From: Gammaproteobacteria bacterium
GTDB lineage: Bacteria > Pseudomonadota > Gammaproteobacteria > Arenicellales > Arenicellaceae
NCBI GenBank assembly: GCA_013002025.1
Contig: JABDKW010000060.1
Location: forward strand, 1 to 62,289
Direction of reading: 5' to 3'
Length of the DNA: 62,289 nucleotides
The notes beneath the pieces are model-generated. The model saw only the letters and a list, made by a program, of their open reading frames with translations, was not told where the DNA came from and did not search any database. Made by a program: the position numbers and the translations under genes. Shown piece by piece: positions 28,712 through 38,037 of the stretch (its first letter is position 1; each line of letters starts with the position of its first letter).

Positions 28712-29497
28712 ATGAATGTTGACTATTTTCAGGTTGATGCCTTTGCGGCTCGCGCATTTGAAGGCAATCCGGCGGGTGTATGTCCTCTGGATGTATGGCT
28801 GGATGATGCCTTGATGCAATCGATTGCGGCGGAAAACAATTTGGCCGAAACCGCATTCTTTGTGGCCGAGGGCGACGATTACCGCATTCGCTGGTTTACC
28901 CCCAAGCTTGAGGTTGATCTGTGTGGCCACGCCACGCTCGCCACTGCCGCTGTTCTGTATGAAGAATTAGACTGTAAACAGTCTGAAATCAGATTCCATT
29001 CACGCAGCGGCCCACTGGGTGTTAGCCGAAGTGAATCTGGATACACATTAAATTTTCCGTTGCAGGAGGCCCAGCGCTGTGAGGTGCCACAGGGGTTGCA
29101 GTCAGCGCTTGGGATAACTAGCGCAATCAGCGACTGCCGGCTGCATGAAGACTATCTGATTGTTATTGAAGATGAAGCTGAGCTGCGTGGGCTACAACCT
29201 GATTTTGCTACCATAAATAAAATCGATGCGCGCGGGGTGATCGTCACCAGCCCTGCGGCTGAGTATGATTTTGTGAGCCGCTTTTTCGCGCCTCAGGTCG
29301 GCATTGATGAAGACCCCGTGACCGGGTCATCGTTCACCAAACTGGCTCCCTACTGGGCGCAGCGCCTGCAGCAAAACAGGCTACAAGCACGGCAGGTTTC
29401 CCGGCGCGGTGGTGATGTTCAATGCGAAGTGCAGGGTGATCGGGTACTAATCAGCGGTCATGCGTGTTGTGTGCTGCGCGGTACTTTTGATCTCTAA
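28712..29497 (+). CDS. PhzF-family isomerase-like protein
   Basis: From ATG 28712 the protein is about 261 residues with the PhzF fold: VDYFQVDAFAARAFEGNPAGV, the catalytic glutamate in AENNLAETAFFV, IRWFTPKLEVDLCGHATLA, and the C-terminal mirror domain DEDPVTGSSFTKLAPYWAQ. The last motif is normally VTGSAH, so the substitution SSF is slightly unusual. PhzF-like proteins are isomerases or epimerases of small molecules. ATG 28688, overlapping the preceding stop, is an alternative start. It is likely co-transcribed with the LeuB-like gene. Confidence 0.87.
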   Translation: MNVDYFQVDAFAARAFEGNPAGVCPLDVWLDDALMQSIAAENNLAETAFFVAEGDDYRIRWFTPKLEVDLCGHATLATAAVLYEELDCKQSEIRFHSRSGPLGVSRSESGYTLNFPLQEAQRCEVPQGLQSALGITSAISDCRLHEDYLIVIEDEAELRGLQPDFATINKIDARGVIVTSPAAEYDFVSRFFAPQVGIDEDPVTGSSFTKLAPYWAQRLQQNRLQARQVSRRGGDVQCEVQGDRVLISGHACCVLRGTFDL

Positions 29498-29578
29498 GCG
29501 GCGTTCTAACGATATTTTTTTACACTCTGGCGGACGCAACCTCTGCAACTTTTTAACCATGATTTTTGGAAGTGTTTT

Positions 29579-30211
29579 ATGACAAAGATTAGGACTTACA
29601 TTCAACAATTGTCGATCGCGGCTGTATTGTTCATCGCAGGCTGCGGTGGCGGTGGCAGTTCTAGTGGCGGTGGTTCGGCACCGATGGTGGGTGCAACGCC
29701 AGCACCCGCTTTGTCAATCGTCGCTCTCGGCGACAGTATCGGCAATGGCTTTGGTGTAGCCACGCCCTGGCCCGTCTTGCTTGGGGCGGCTCTGGGCGCA
29801 CCGGTCGATAACAACAGCGTCACTAATATGCAGACCAGTTTCGGCCTGAGTATCATCGAAGAGCGTCTGGACGCAATCAACCCGACCCATGTAGTGATTT
29901 TGCAGGGCACCAATGATGCGCTTCGTGGTTCGGTGGGTGGCGCAATTTCCAATCTGCAAGCCATGGTGGATATCGCCAATGCACGCGGTGTGATAGCGGT
30001 GGTGGCAACTCTGCCACCCATTCCGCGTTCGGCATCCGAGAACGCCCGCGCTGCCGATATAAGTGTGGGCATTCGCGGTCTGGCCGGCGCTACTATTGCC
30101 GAGGTGCGCGGTGCCATGGGTAATGGTGATGGCTTGATCGTTGACGATGGCGTGCACCCCAATCAGCAGGGCCAGCAAGTGATCACTGACGTAATGTTAG
30201 CGACGTTCTAG
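29579..30211 (+). CDS. SGNH/GDSL hydrolase lipoprotein
   Basis: The 210-residue protein has a lipoprotein signal (lipobox IAGC, residues about 19-22) and a Gly/Ser-rich linker GGGGSSSGGGSAP, then an SGNH domain. Block I is LSIVALGDSIGNGFG with the catalytic Ser, block III is VVILQGTNDALRG, and block V is DDGVHPNQQGQQ. This is the TesA-like esterase/lipase arrangement placed on the outer envelope. It is the second SGNH enzyme within 4 kb, and the two are not close in sequence. Confidence 0.88.
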   Translation: MTKIRTYIQQLSIAAVLFIAGCGGGGSSSGGGSAPMVGATPAPALSIVALGDSIGNGFGVATPWPVLLGAALGAPVDNNSVTNMQTSFGLSIIEERLDAINPTHVVILQGTNDALRGSVGGAISNLQAMVDIANARGVIAVVATLPPIPRSASENARAADISVGIRGLAGATIAEVRGAMGNGDGLIVDDGVHPNQQGQQVITDVMLATF

Positions 30212-30278
30212 TACTCGGCAAGCTGCTGGCTGCCTACACCTCGTCGCCAGTTGCCTTCGATTGAAGACCAACAGTGAG

Positions 30279-31184
30279 CTAGTCCGTTACGGTGGCTCGA
30301 ATTACGCTGGAGCGCTTGTCTTCACCGTCGTGGCTCCAGCCGGGCGCGAAAAAAATGTACTTTAATTTATCTTGCCAGCGAGTAGCACGTTTTACATCGC
30401 GCCAGATTGCCTGATATTCATGGGTGGCGACATGCAAGGGACGATGAGATGTCAGGTTCTCTGTCAGGCCGTAACGTGGTGGGTCGTCGTTGCGTTCTTG
30501 CGAAAAAGATCCGAATATCCGGTCCCACAGTATTAAAACGCCGGCGTGATTGCGGTCCAGATATCGAGGGTTTGAGGCATGGTGTACCCGGTGATGGGAC
30601 GGCGTATTGAAGATCCATTCAATTGGCTTAGGTAGCCGCCTTACCAATTCAGTGTGCACCCAGAACTGATAAAACAGATTGATGCTCATCATCATAAAGA
30701 TCATTAACGCGTCGAAGCCCAATAGTGGCAGGGGAAGCCAAAAAAAATACTTATGAATACGCTCACCCACGCCCTGACGCAGGGCCGTCGCAAAATGCAT
30801 TCGCACCGCGGAATGGTGACTCACATGGCCAGCCCAGAACAGGCGCACTTCATGGTTCAGGCGGTGGAACCAGTAGTAGATAAAATCGTCCAACACGAAT
30901 AGCAGACACCAGGCCCACCATTGGCGTTGAATTACGTCGCGCAAGGGGCTGATTTCATGCAAGTGCCAGGCCACGGCGAACAACAGCAGCTTAGGCAGTA
31001 GATCGACGATCACAACGAAGCCCATCATCCAGAATGAAGCCTGAGTATCGGATTTCAGATGCAGTTGTAATTGGTGTCGGCGCGCGTATTGATATTCCAG
31101 CACAAATGCGAGAATAAAAATTGGCACAAACCAATAAATCAAATCATCGCGGGCGAATTCATTGAGGATTTCCTGTGACAACAT
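30279..31184 (-). CDS. Fatty acid hydroxylase/sterol desaturase family membrane enzyme
   Basis: The 301-residue membrane protein carries the diiron histidine clusters of the family: FHRLNHEVRLFWAGHVSHHS (HRLNH and HVSHH) and SHHRVHHASNPRYLDRNHAG. About five membrane helices surround them. Such enzymes hydroxylate or desaturate lipids. It is monocistronic, and divergent from the acyl-CoA ligase gene across a 300-bp region. The exact lipid substrate cannot be told. Confidence 0.88.
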   Translation of the reverse strand: MLSQEILNEFARDDLIYWFVPIFILAFVLEYQYARRHQLQLHLKSDTQASFWMMGFVVIVDLLPKLLLFAVAWHLHEISPLRDVIQRQWWAWCLLFVLDDFIYYWFHRLNHEVRLFWAGHVSHHSAVRMHFATALRQGVGERIHKYFFWLPLPLLGFDALMIFMMMSINLFYQFWVHTELVRRLPKPIEWIFNTPSHHRVHHASNPRYLDRNHAGVLILWDRIFGSFSQERNDDPPRYGLTENLTSHRPLHVATHEYQAIWRDVKRATRWQDKLKYIFFAPGWSHDGEDKRSSVIRATVTD

Positions 31185-31484
31185 TGATCAAGTCCGAAGC
31201 TGGTTTATACTCTTTTAACGAATGGTTTGGCGATACGGTTACCGCCATGAAAACTGTGCAACAAACACGAAGGTTTTGATCGTTATCGCGCTGAATCGTG
31301 AGCATAGCCAAGAATGTAACGGGGGTATAGCTCTGAATTCAATGTCACGACCCACTGGGTCGATTCAGCCAACTGTCTGGCGACTTGGCAGCTTCCGCTG
31401 CGTCTGACTGGACTAAGCCGTTCTTATTAGATAGATTGGCCAGCTATTTTAAAACAATAAGCCTTTAAACCCACCACTGAGGAA
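31185..31484. other. Divergent 300-bp control region
   Basis: This region separates the minus-strand hydroxylase from the plus-strand ligase. It contains an inverted repeat at 31348-31362 and a small hairpin (GCAGC-TTCC-GCTGC) near 31389. An open frame at 31222-31407 has no family features and poor codon character, so I do not call a gene. I see no convincing promoter pair. Confidence 0.4.
31348..31362. promoter_or_regulatory. Inverted repeat CGACCC-ACT-GGGTCG
   Basis: Perfect 6-bp arms are separated by three bases. The stem is GC rich and lies 123 bp before the ligase start codon. It could be an operator or the stem of a small structured RNA; nothing distinguishes the two. Confidence 0.4.
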
Positions 31485-33119
31485 ATGCCAATGCTTGGAT
31501 TAATGATGGATGAGCAGTTAACCATTACACAGCTGATGCGCCATGCGAAACTGATTTGGAAAGACAGTAAGATAGTTTCAATAACCCACGATCACGACCG
31601 CCACCGTTACACGATGGGCGAATGTTTTGATCGGGTAGGACAATTAAGCAATGCCCTGACCAAGCTCGGTATGCAAGACGGGGACGCTCTGGGGACTTTG
31701 GCGTGGAATGATTTTCGCCATATGGAAATATATTATGGCGTGTCATGCGCCGGCGCGGTTTGCCACACAATCAACCCCCGGCTGTTCCCGGAGCAATTGA
31801 CCTATATCATCAATCATGCCGAGGACAAGTGGCTGTTTGTTGACCCCATGTTTGTTCCATTGGTGGAAGCGCTGGGCGATACGATTCCCAATGTGAAGGG
31901 CGTTATCGTACTCAGTGATAAAGCGCACATGCCGGGTACAAAGTTGTCGAATGTGTACTGCTATGAAGAGTTGATCGATGGCGAAAGCAGCGATTTCGAT
32001 TGGCCCGATTTAGATGAAAATGCGGCCTGCTCTTTGTGCTACACGTCTGGCACCACCGGTAACCCCAAGGGGGTACTTTATTCACACCGTTCGCTGGTAT
32101 TGCAGTGTTATGCAGCCTGCTTAGGTGGGTCCATGGGTATGAAAAATACCGATACTATTTTGCCCATCGTGCCCATGTTCCACGTCAATGCCTGGAATAT
32201 TCCCTATTCCGCTGCGCTGGCTGGCTTTAATCTGGTGTTTCCGGGCTCAAAAATGGGCGATGGTGAAACCCTGCAGGCATTGATGGAGGAAGAAAGCGTT
32301 AACTTCTCAGCCGGTGTGCCGACGGTCTGGTTGTCACTGTTAAATTACCTGCGTGAGACAGGTAAAAAGGTCGAGGCCTTGGAAGCCGTTGTCGTGGGTG
32401 GTTCGGCCTGCCCCTTGAGCACCATGGAAGAGTTCGAGCGCGAGCATGGCGTGTCAACCCATACCGGCTGGGGAATGACCGAGATGGCCCCGCTCGGCAC
32501 CTACAATATTCCCAAGAAGCCTCGCGATCAGTACACCGATGAGGAATACAACGTCTTGCGCCTGAAGGCTGGCCTGCCGGTATTCGGGGTGCAAATGAAA
32601 ATTGTCGATGAAGAGAATAAGGAACTGCCCTGGGACGGGGTTGCCTTTGGCGCACTGAAGGTTAAAGGCCCCTGGGTGGTTAAGAATTACTTCAAGATGG
32701 AAGAGCAATTACTCGATGAAGATGGCTGGTTTGATACCGGCGATGTGGCCACCATCGATCCCGACGGCTACATGGCTATTACCGATCGCACCAAAGATGT
32801 GATCAAGTCAGGTGGAGAGTGGATATCCTCTATTGATCTTGAGAACTGCGCGGTCGGCCACCCTGATGTGGTTGAGGCGGGTGTCATTGGTGTTGCCCAT
32901 CCAAAGTGGGACGAACGGCCCCTGCTGGTGGTGGTGAAGGCCGAAGGGTCGGATGTTACCGGTGAGCAGATTATTGAGTATATGGATGGCAAAGTTGCTA
33001 AATGGTGGTTGCCTGACGAAGTCGCTTTTGTTGATGAATTGCCGCATACCGCAACCGGTAAGATTCATAAGGTTGGCCTGCGCGAACAATTCGCTGATTT
33101 CACATTTAAAAATAGCTAA
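31485..33119 (+). CDS. Acyl-CoA ligase (DmdB-like AMP-binding enzyme)
   Basis: The 544-residue protein is an ANL-superfamily ligase: P-loop [58 protein letters not shown] and the C-terminal lysine in [11 protein letters not shown]. The N-terminus [19 protein letters not shown] matches the group that includes DmdB, the 3-methylmercaptopropionate-CoA ligase, and medium/long-chain ligases. An acyl-CoA dehydrogenase of the matching DmdC-like type lies 13 kb upstream. The substrate is therefore a short or medium carboxylic acid, not further resolved. A GAGGAA site precedes the ATG. Confidence 0.88.
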   Translation: MPMLGLMMDEQLTITQLMRHAKLIWKDSKIVSITHDHDRHRYTMGECFDRVGQLSNALTKLGMQDGDALGTLAWNDFRHMEIYYGVSCAGAVCHTINPRLFPEQLTYIINHAEDKWLFVDPMFVPLVEALGDTIPNVKGVIVLSDKAHMPGTKLSNVYCYEELIDGESSDFDWPDLDENAACSLCYTSGTTGNPKGVLYSHRSLVLQCYAACLGGSMGMKNTDTILPIVPMFHVNAWNIPYSAALAGFNLVFPGSKMGDGETLQALMEEESVNFSAGVPTVWLSLLNYLRETGKKVEALEAVVVGGSACPLSTMEEFEREHGVSTHTGWGMTEMAPLGTYNIPKKPRDQYTDEEYNVLRLKAGLPVFGVQMKIVDEENKELPWDGVAFGALKVKGPWVVKNYFKMEEQLLDEDGWFDTGDVATIDPDGYMAITDRTKDVIKSGGEWISSIDLENCAVGHPDVVEAGVIGVAHPKWDERPLLVVVKAEGSDVTGEQIIEYMDGKVAKWWLPDEVAFVDELPHTATGKIHKVGLREQFADFTFKNS

Positions 33120-33180
33120 GTCGAGCCAACGCGAAAAGCTGGAATATAGTTTTTAAACACAACCCAGGGGTTGAAAATTC

Positions 33181-34647
33181 ATGATTAAACTGAGAGTCGG
33201 TTTGTTGCTGCCGTGCCTGATTTTGGGTGCCTGCGGAGGTAATCTAACCCTGCCGCCCTTGGGCGATAGCCGGTCGGGGCAGACAAGTTCCTCCGCTGAA
33301 AAGAATCGGCAAACGCAAGCGTCGGCGCCGAATAAACGCAAACAATCCGGCTCTGATCGGGCACCCTTTGGCTCCAGCTATGAGGCGCCGCCCAGCTTGC
33401 CCACCTTAATCAGCAACGTCAATGTGTTAACCGGCACCGGTGAGCAACTGCAGGGCGTAAGCGTTTTATTGCAATCGGGTAAAATCGTCAGCATAGACGA
33501 TGCTGAATTGCCTGAGGGTGGGGTGATTGTAGAGGGCAATGGCCGATGGCTAACCCCGGGCATAATCGATGTGCACTCGCATTTGGGGGTCTATCCTGAG
33601 CCAGCCATTCCATCCCATAACGATGGTAATGAAATAGTATCGCCCAATACTGCCAAGGTATGGGCCGAGCACTCTGTGTGGCCGCAGGACCCGGCATTTG
33701 AAAAAGCACTCGCTGGCGGAGTGACCACGCTACAGATTTTACCCGGTTCCGCTAACCTTTTTGGTGGTCGCGGCGTGACACTAAAGAATGTGTCATCCAT
33801 CACGATGCAAGGTATGAAATTCCCCAATGCGCCACATAGTTTGAAAATGGCCTGTGGGGAAAATCCCAAGCGGGTATATGGTGATAAAGGCGGCCCGGCC
33901 ACGCGCATGGGTAATATGGCCGGTTATCGTGAAGCTTGGATTGCCGCCAGCGCCTATCGTGATAAATGGGCGGCCTACAAGAAGAAAGGCAAATCAGCCG
34001 ATGCGCCGGATCGGGATTTAATGCTGGAAACGCTGGCCGGTGTGTTGGACGGCGAAATTAAAGTACACAACCACTGTTACCGTGCTGATGAAATGGTAAA
34101 CATGATCGATTTGGCGCGCGAATTTAATTATAAGGTCACTGCTTTTCATCATGCAGTAGAGGCCTATAAGGTGGCGCCGATACTGGCGGAGAACGATGTT
34201 TGTGCTGTGGTATGGGCCGATTGGTGGGGCTTTAAACAGGAGGCGGCGGATATGATCCGTGAGAATGCCGCCCTGGTTCATGCTGTGGGTGGTTGCGCCA
34301 TTATTCATTCAGATGACGGAATCCAGACCCAGCGATTATTACAGGAAGTGGCCAAAGTCATGCAGGCAGCTCAAGTAATGGGCTACAAAATTCGCGGCGC
34401 CGATGCAATTAAGTGGGTCACCTCAAATGCGGCAAAGTCGTTGGGGCTGGAGAACGAGGTTGGCAGTATAGAGGCGGGCAAGAATGCAGATGTCGTGTTG
34501 TGGAGCGGTAACCCCTTCAGCGTGTATACGCGGGCTGATATGGTATGGATTGACGGTGTATTGCAGTACGACAAACAGCAGCCGGGCCTGCGAGCGACGG
34601 CGGATTTCAATCTCGGTATCTTAAAGCCGGCGGAGGATCGACCATGA
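33181..34647 (+). CDS. Amidohydrolase lipoprotein (imidazolonepropionase-like)
   Basis: The 488-residue protein has a lipoprotein signal (lipobox LGAC, about residues 15-18), a hydrophilic linker, then a metal-dependent amidohydrolase domain. The first metal site is GIIDVHSHLGVYPEP (HxH); further ligands appear in IKVHNHCYRADEM, TAFHHAVEAYK and IHSDDG. The C-terminal sheet AGKNADVVLWSGNPFSVYTR is typical of the family. It overlaps the following amidohydrolase gene by ATGA. Exported paired amidohydrolases of this kind are common in marine bacteria, with unknown substrates. Confidence 0.85.
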   Translation: MIKLRVGLLLPCLILGACGGNLTLPPLGDSRSGQTSSSAEKNRQTQASAPNKRKQSGSDRAPFGSSYEAPPSLPTLISNVNVLTGTGEQLQGVSVLLQSGKIVSIDDAELPEGGVIVEGNGRWLTPGIIDVHSHLGVYPEPAIPSHNDGNEIVSPNTAKVWAEHSVWPQDPAFEKALAGGVTTLQILPGSANLFGGRGVTLKNVSSITMQGMKFPNAPHSLKMACGENPKRVYGDKGGPATRMGNMAGYREAWIAASAYRDKWAAYKKKGKSADAPDRDLMLETLAGVLDGEIKVHNHCYRADEMVNMIDLAREFNYKVTAFHHAVEAYKVAPILAENDVCAVVWADWWGFKQEAADMIRENAALVHAVGGCAIIHSDDGIQTQRLLQEVAKVMQAAQVMGYKIRGADAIKWVTSNAAKSLGLENEVGSIEAGKNADVVLWSGNPFSVYTRADMVWIDGVLQYDKQQPGLRATADFNLGILKPAEDRP

Positions 34648-35906
34648 GACTATTAACGATTATTGGATGTGCCGCCTTAGGTTTAACGGTGGGTGCGGTG
34701 CAAGCTGCGCAACCGGTGTTGATCGAAGGCGTCAAGCTGGTCAGCGCCTCATACCGTACTGATCCGGCGGTGGATGTTCTGTTGCGCGACGGCAGGATCG
34801 CTGCGATTGGGCCGCAGCTCTCATTGCCGATCGGGGCCCGCGCCATTGATGGTTCGGGGCGGGTATTAGCGCCGGGATTTTTCAACTCTGAGACTCACAT
34901 GGGTTTAACCGAGGTTAACTCGGTGCCCGGCACTCGTGACGAACAATCAGAGAATGATCGAGTTAGCGCAGCATTACGGGTTAGTGATGCAATTAACCCT
35001 CACAGCACGCTGATTCCGCATAATCGAATGTTGGGATTAACGCATGCGTTGGTGCAGCCGGAAAGCAAGACCAATCTGTTTGCTGGCACCGCTGCGGTGA
35101 TACAAATGGCCGATCAGGATACCGTAATAAATTCTGCGGCCGGGGTGGTGGTGACGCTCGGTGCCCAGGGCAGTAAACTGGCCGGCGGGTCGCGGGCCGT
35201 CAGCATGGCGCTGTTAAGAGCAGCGGTAGAAGATGCGCGCGATTATGCTGCCAACCGTGCTGCGGTGAACGCAGGGCGGCGACGCGATTACAGCCTGTCG
35301 CGCCAGGACCTGGCGGCCCTGGCGCCGGTTATCAGAGGTGATATTCCGCTGATCGCGCACGCCTCCCGCGCTCACGATATCGAGCAAATAGTTCGCTTTG
35401 CCGGCCGTAATAAGCTCAAGTTGATTGTATCTGGCGCGCAAGAGGCCTGGCGCGTAGCCGACTTGCTGGCAGAGCGTCGAGTGCCGGTCATCATTGACCC
35501 CATTCAAAACCTGCCCACCGCATATGAGGCTATCGGCACCCGGCTAGACAATGCAGCGTTATTACACAGCGCCGGCGTTACCTTGTTGTTTACCGGTATG
35601 GGCTGGCAAAACACGCACAATGCGTTTTTAGTAAGGCAGTCAGCCGGGAATTCGGTTGCCAATGGCTTGCCGTATATGGCTGCCATCAACGCCATTAGTC
35701 GTAACCCGGCACGGGTGTTTGGAGTTGCGGGTTACGGAGAATTGAAGGTTGGCAGTGCGGCCAGTGTGGTGCTGTGGTCGGGCGACCCGTTGGAAATGAG
35801 TTCCAGCGTGGAGGCAGTATTTATTAAAGGCGAGCCCTATGCGTTGCAAAGCCGGGCGACGCGCTTGCGAGATCGTTACTGGGCACGCTATGGCACTTCC
35901 AACTAA
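34644..35906 (+). CDS. Exported amidohydrolase-like protein with degenerate metal site
   Basis: The 420-residue protein has a cleavable signal peptide (MRLLTIIGCAALGLTVGAVQAA) and the overall amidohydrolase layout, ending in GSAASVVLWSGDPLEMSS. The first metal motif, normally H-x-H, reads FFNSETHMGLTEV, so one histidine is gone. The later aspartate motif is replaced by LLFTGMGWQNTHNAF. One histidine remains in PLIAHASRAHDI. It may be a non-catalytic partner of the enzyme encoded just upstream, to which it is translationally coupled. That role is inference. Confidence 0.8.
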   Translation: MRLLTIIGCAALGLTVGAVQAAQPVLIEGVKLVSASYRTDPAVDVLLRDGRIAAIGPQLSLPIGARAIDGSGRVLAPGFFNSETHMGLTEVNSVPGTRDEQSENDRVSAALRVSDAINPHSTLIPHNRMLGLTHALVQPESKTNLFAGTAAVIQMADQDTVINSAAGVVVTLGAQGSKLAGGSRAVSMALLRAAVEDARDYAANRAAVNAGRRRDYSLSRQDLAALAPVIRGDIPLIAHASRAHDIEQIVRFAGRNKLKLIVSGAQEAWRVADLLAERRVPVIIDPIQNLPTAYEAIGTRLDNAALLHSAGVTLLFTGMGWQNTHNAFLVRQSAGNSVANGLPYMAAINAISRNPARVFGVAGYGELKVGSAASVVLWSGDPLEMSSSVEAVFIKGEPYALQSRATRLRDRYWARYGTSN

Positions 35907-35963
35907 GTTGGCCGTTGGGACCAATCACGTGATTGCGGTGTCTTGACCGGTAATTGAATCGCT

Positions 35964-37751
35964 GTGGCTACGATAAAATCGCCGGTAACCGGTGTGGTGC
36001 TGGAGGTTGTGGCGGAGTCTGGCCAGCAGTGCCAAGCCGGTGACGCGCTATTGGTGTTGGAGTCGATGAAAGTGCAAATCCCGATCGCATTGCCGAATGT
36101 CGGCGTTATCAAAAACGTACTGGTCGGCCGGGGTGACACCGTAGAGCAGGGCAGCGATCTACTGACTTATTTGTCTGCCCCTTCAACGCTCCCTGAGCAG
36201 CAGGGTGATGCCACAGGGCCAGACGAAGATGCGCCCGAAGGCACCCAACAGTCTTTGCAACAAGAGGCACGGCAGCGCCGAGAGTTTTCCGAAGATAATG
36301 CACGGCCGCAGGCGGCGCAGCGGCGACACAGTAAAGGTTTCCGCACCGCGCGTGAAAATCTCGCAGATCTGATGGATGACGGTAGTTTTGATGAATACGG
36401 TCAACTCGCAGTGGCGGCGCAGCGCCAACGTCGGGAGTTACAGGAGTTGCAAATAGACACGGCTGCGGATGGTGTGATTACCGGCGTGGGAACCATAAAC
36501 GCCAAGCGGTTCGGCGAGCAACGGACCCGTACCGCGGTGGCGATCTATGATTATTCTGTACTGGCCGGCACACAGGGTTTTTTCCACCATCAAAAACTGG
36601 ATCGGATTATCGAAGTCGCGACTAATCAGGGGTTACCGGTGATTATGTATACCGAAGGTGGTGGTGGCCGACCTGGTGACACTGATGTGGTGACCATGAG
36701 CACTGGCTTGCATTGTCATTCATTCACCGCCTGGGCTGGATTAGCTGGCGTGGTGCCGCGTATTGCAGTTGCCAACGGCTATAATTTTGCCGGCAATGCC
36801 GCATTGTTCGGTGCCGCCGATATTACCATTGCCACCCAATCTTCCTGGATCGGCATGGCTGGGCCAGCCATGATAGAAGGCGGCGGTCTGGGCGATTTCA
36901 GGCCAACAGAAATCGGGCCGATTGAGGTTCAGTCCGCCAATGGAGTAGTCGATATCGTGGTACAGGATGAGGCCGCGGCGACCCGGGCTGCACAGGACGT
37001 ATTAGCCGTGTTTCAGGGTGACTTGCGCGATTGGCACAGCAAGGATCAGGCGTCGCTGGATCGGGCCTTACCGGAAAACAGACGTTATACCTACGACGTC
37101 AGAGCGATTATCAATACCGTATTGGATGCGGACAGTTTTATTGAACTGCGACGGGGCTATGGCGGCGCCGTTGTATGTGGCTTTGGTCGCCTGCGAGGGC
37201 GGTCGATTGGTGTACTGGCCAGTGACTGCACGGTGCTGGGCGGTGCCATCGACGTGGATGCCGCCGACAAGGCCGCAGACTTTATGCGCTTATGCAATAA
37301 CTTCGGGCTGCCACTGGTATCGCTGAGCGACACACCGGGCTTTATGGTTGGCCCGGAGCATGAAACTCGCGGCGCAGTGCGCCGTCTAAGCGCCTTATTT
37401 ACCGCTGGAGCCCAGTTAACAGTGCCGCTGGTCGGGGTCGTGTTGCGCAAATGCTATGGTCTGGGCGCCCAGGCTTTATTAGGTGGCAGCACCTTGGTGC
37501 CGGACTACACCGCGGCCTGGCCCAGTGGCGAATTTGGTGGCATGGGTTTAGAGGGTGCCGTAAAGCTTGGTTTTAAGCGTGAACTGGATGCGCAGGACTC
37601 TGCTGAGCAGCGCCAGGCGCTGTTTGATAAATTACTCGAGCAGCAGTACCAGCGCGGCAAGGCGGTGGAAGTCGCCACGCTGCTGGAGATCGACGCGGTT
37701 ATTCAGCCGCGGGACACGCGCGGTGTAATAGCGCGAGCACTCAATTATTAG
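35964..37751 (+). CDS. Biotinyl-domain/carboxyltransferase fusion of acyl-CoA carboxylase type
   Basis: The 595-residue protein starts at GTG 35964 with a biotinyl domain (residues 1-70; biotin lysine in LESMKVQIP). A polar linker of about 55 residues leads to a full carboxyltransferase domain with GGGGRPGDTDVVTMSTGL, IEGGGLGDFRPTEIGP, and in the second half LVSLSDTPGFMVGPEHE and GGSTLVPDYTAAWPSGEFGGMG. The biotin carboxylase domain is absent and not encoded nearby, so it must be supplied in trans. Such fusions carboxylate short acyl-CoAs or related substrates. Confidence 0.87.
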   Translation: MATIKSPVTGVVLEVVAESGQQCQAGDALLVLESMKVQIPIALPNVGVIKNVLVGRGDTVEQGSDLLTYLSAPSTLPEQQGDATGPDEDAPEGTQQSLQQEARQRREFSEDNARPQAAQRRHSKGFRTARENLADLMDDGSFDEYGQLAVAAQRQRRELQELQIDTAADGVITGVGTINAKRFGEQRTRTAVAIYDYSVLAGTQGFFHHQKLDRIIEVATNQGLPVIMYTEGGGGRPGDTDVVTMSTGLHCHSFTAWAGLAGVVPRIAVANGYNFAGNAALFGAADITIATQSSWIGMAGPAMIEGGGLGDFRPTEIGPIEVQSANGVVDIVVQDEAAATRAAQDVLAVFQGDLRDWHSKDQASLDRALPENRRYTYDVRAIINTVLDADSFIELRRGYGGAVVCGFGRLRGRSIGVLASDCTVLGGAIDVDAADKAADFMRLCNNFGLPLVSLSDTPGFMVGPEHETRGAVRRLSALFTAGAQLTVPLVGVVLRKCYGLGAQALLGGSTLVPDYTAAWPSGEFGGMGLEGAVKLGFKRELDAQDSAEQRQALFDKLLEQQYQRGKAVEVATLLEIDAVIQPRDTRGVIARALNY

Positions 37752-37964
37752 CTTGCCTTAACCATTGCAGACGCGATGTGACCGAATTTGTTGGCCAGAT
37801 CAACACACTCATTATGCCTCCCGGCTCGTTTTGCAGTTCTGCAAATACCAGATACACGGCCAGAAGGACATCAGGCAGTGTGCTGATAATGTCCAATTTC
37901 TCGCTATGACCCGCTAAATTGGCGCGGAATGCTGGGCAAAGGCGCCAAAAATGTGCTTTTCAGG

Positions 37965-37992
37965 CTTGAACTGAAGGCATCAATCCCCATAA
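37965..37992 (+). promoter_or_regulatory. Sigma32-type heat-shock promoter before grpE
   Basis: CTTGAAC (37965-37971) and CCCCATAA (37985-37992) are 13 bp apart. Consensus is CTTGAAA and CCCCATNT, so six of seven positions of the -35 box and nearly all of the -10 box match. The grpE ATG follows 45 bp downstream. Confidence 0.8.
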
Positions 37993-38037
37993 TTCACGCA
38001 TTCATTTTTAGCACTTAATTAATTGAAAAATAAGCCT

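Noticed and set aside
31222-31407. 61-codon open frame in the divergent region
   Set aside because: Poor codon character and no recognisable sequence; kept as non-coding.
31485-33119. Firm naming as DmdB, with the 18223 gene as DmdC, i.e. a DMSP pathway
   Set aside because: No DmdA- or DmdD-like gene is in the window and both families include enzymes with other substrates, so only 'DmdB-like' and 'DmdC-like' are used.
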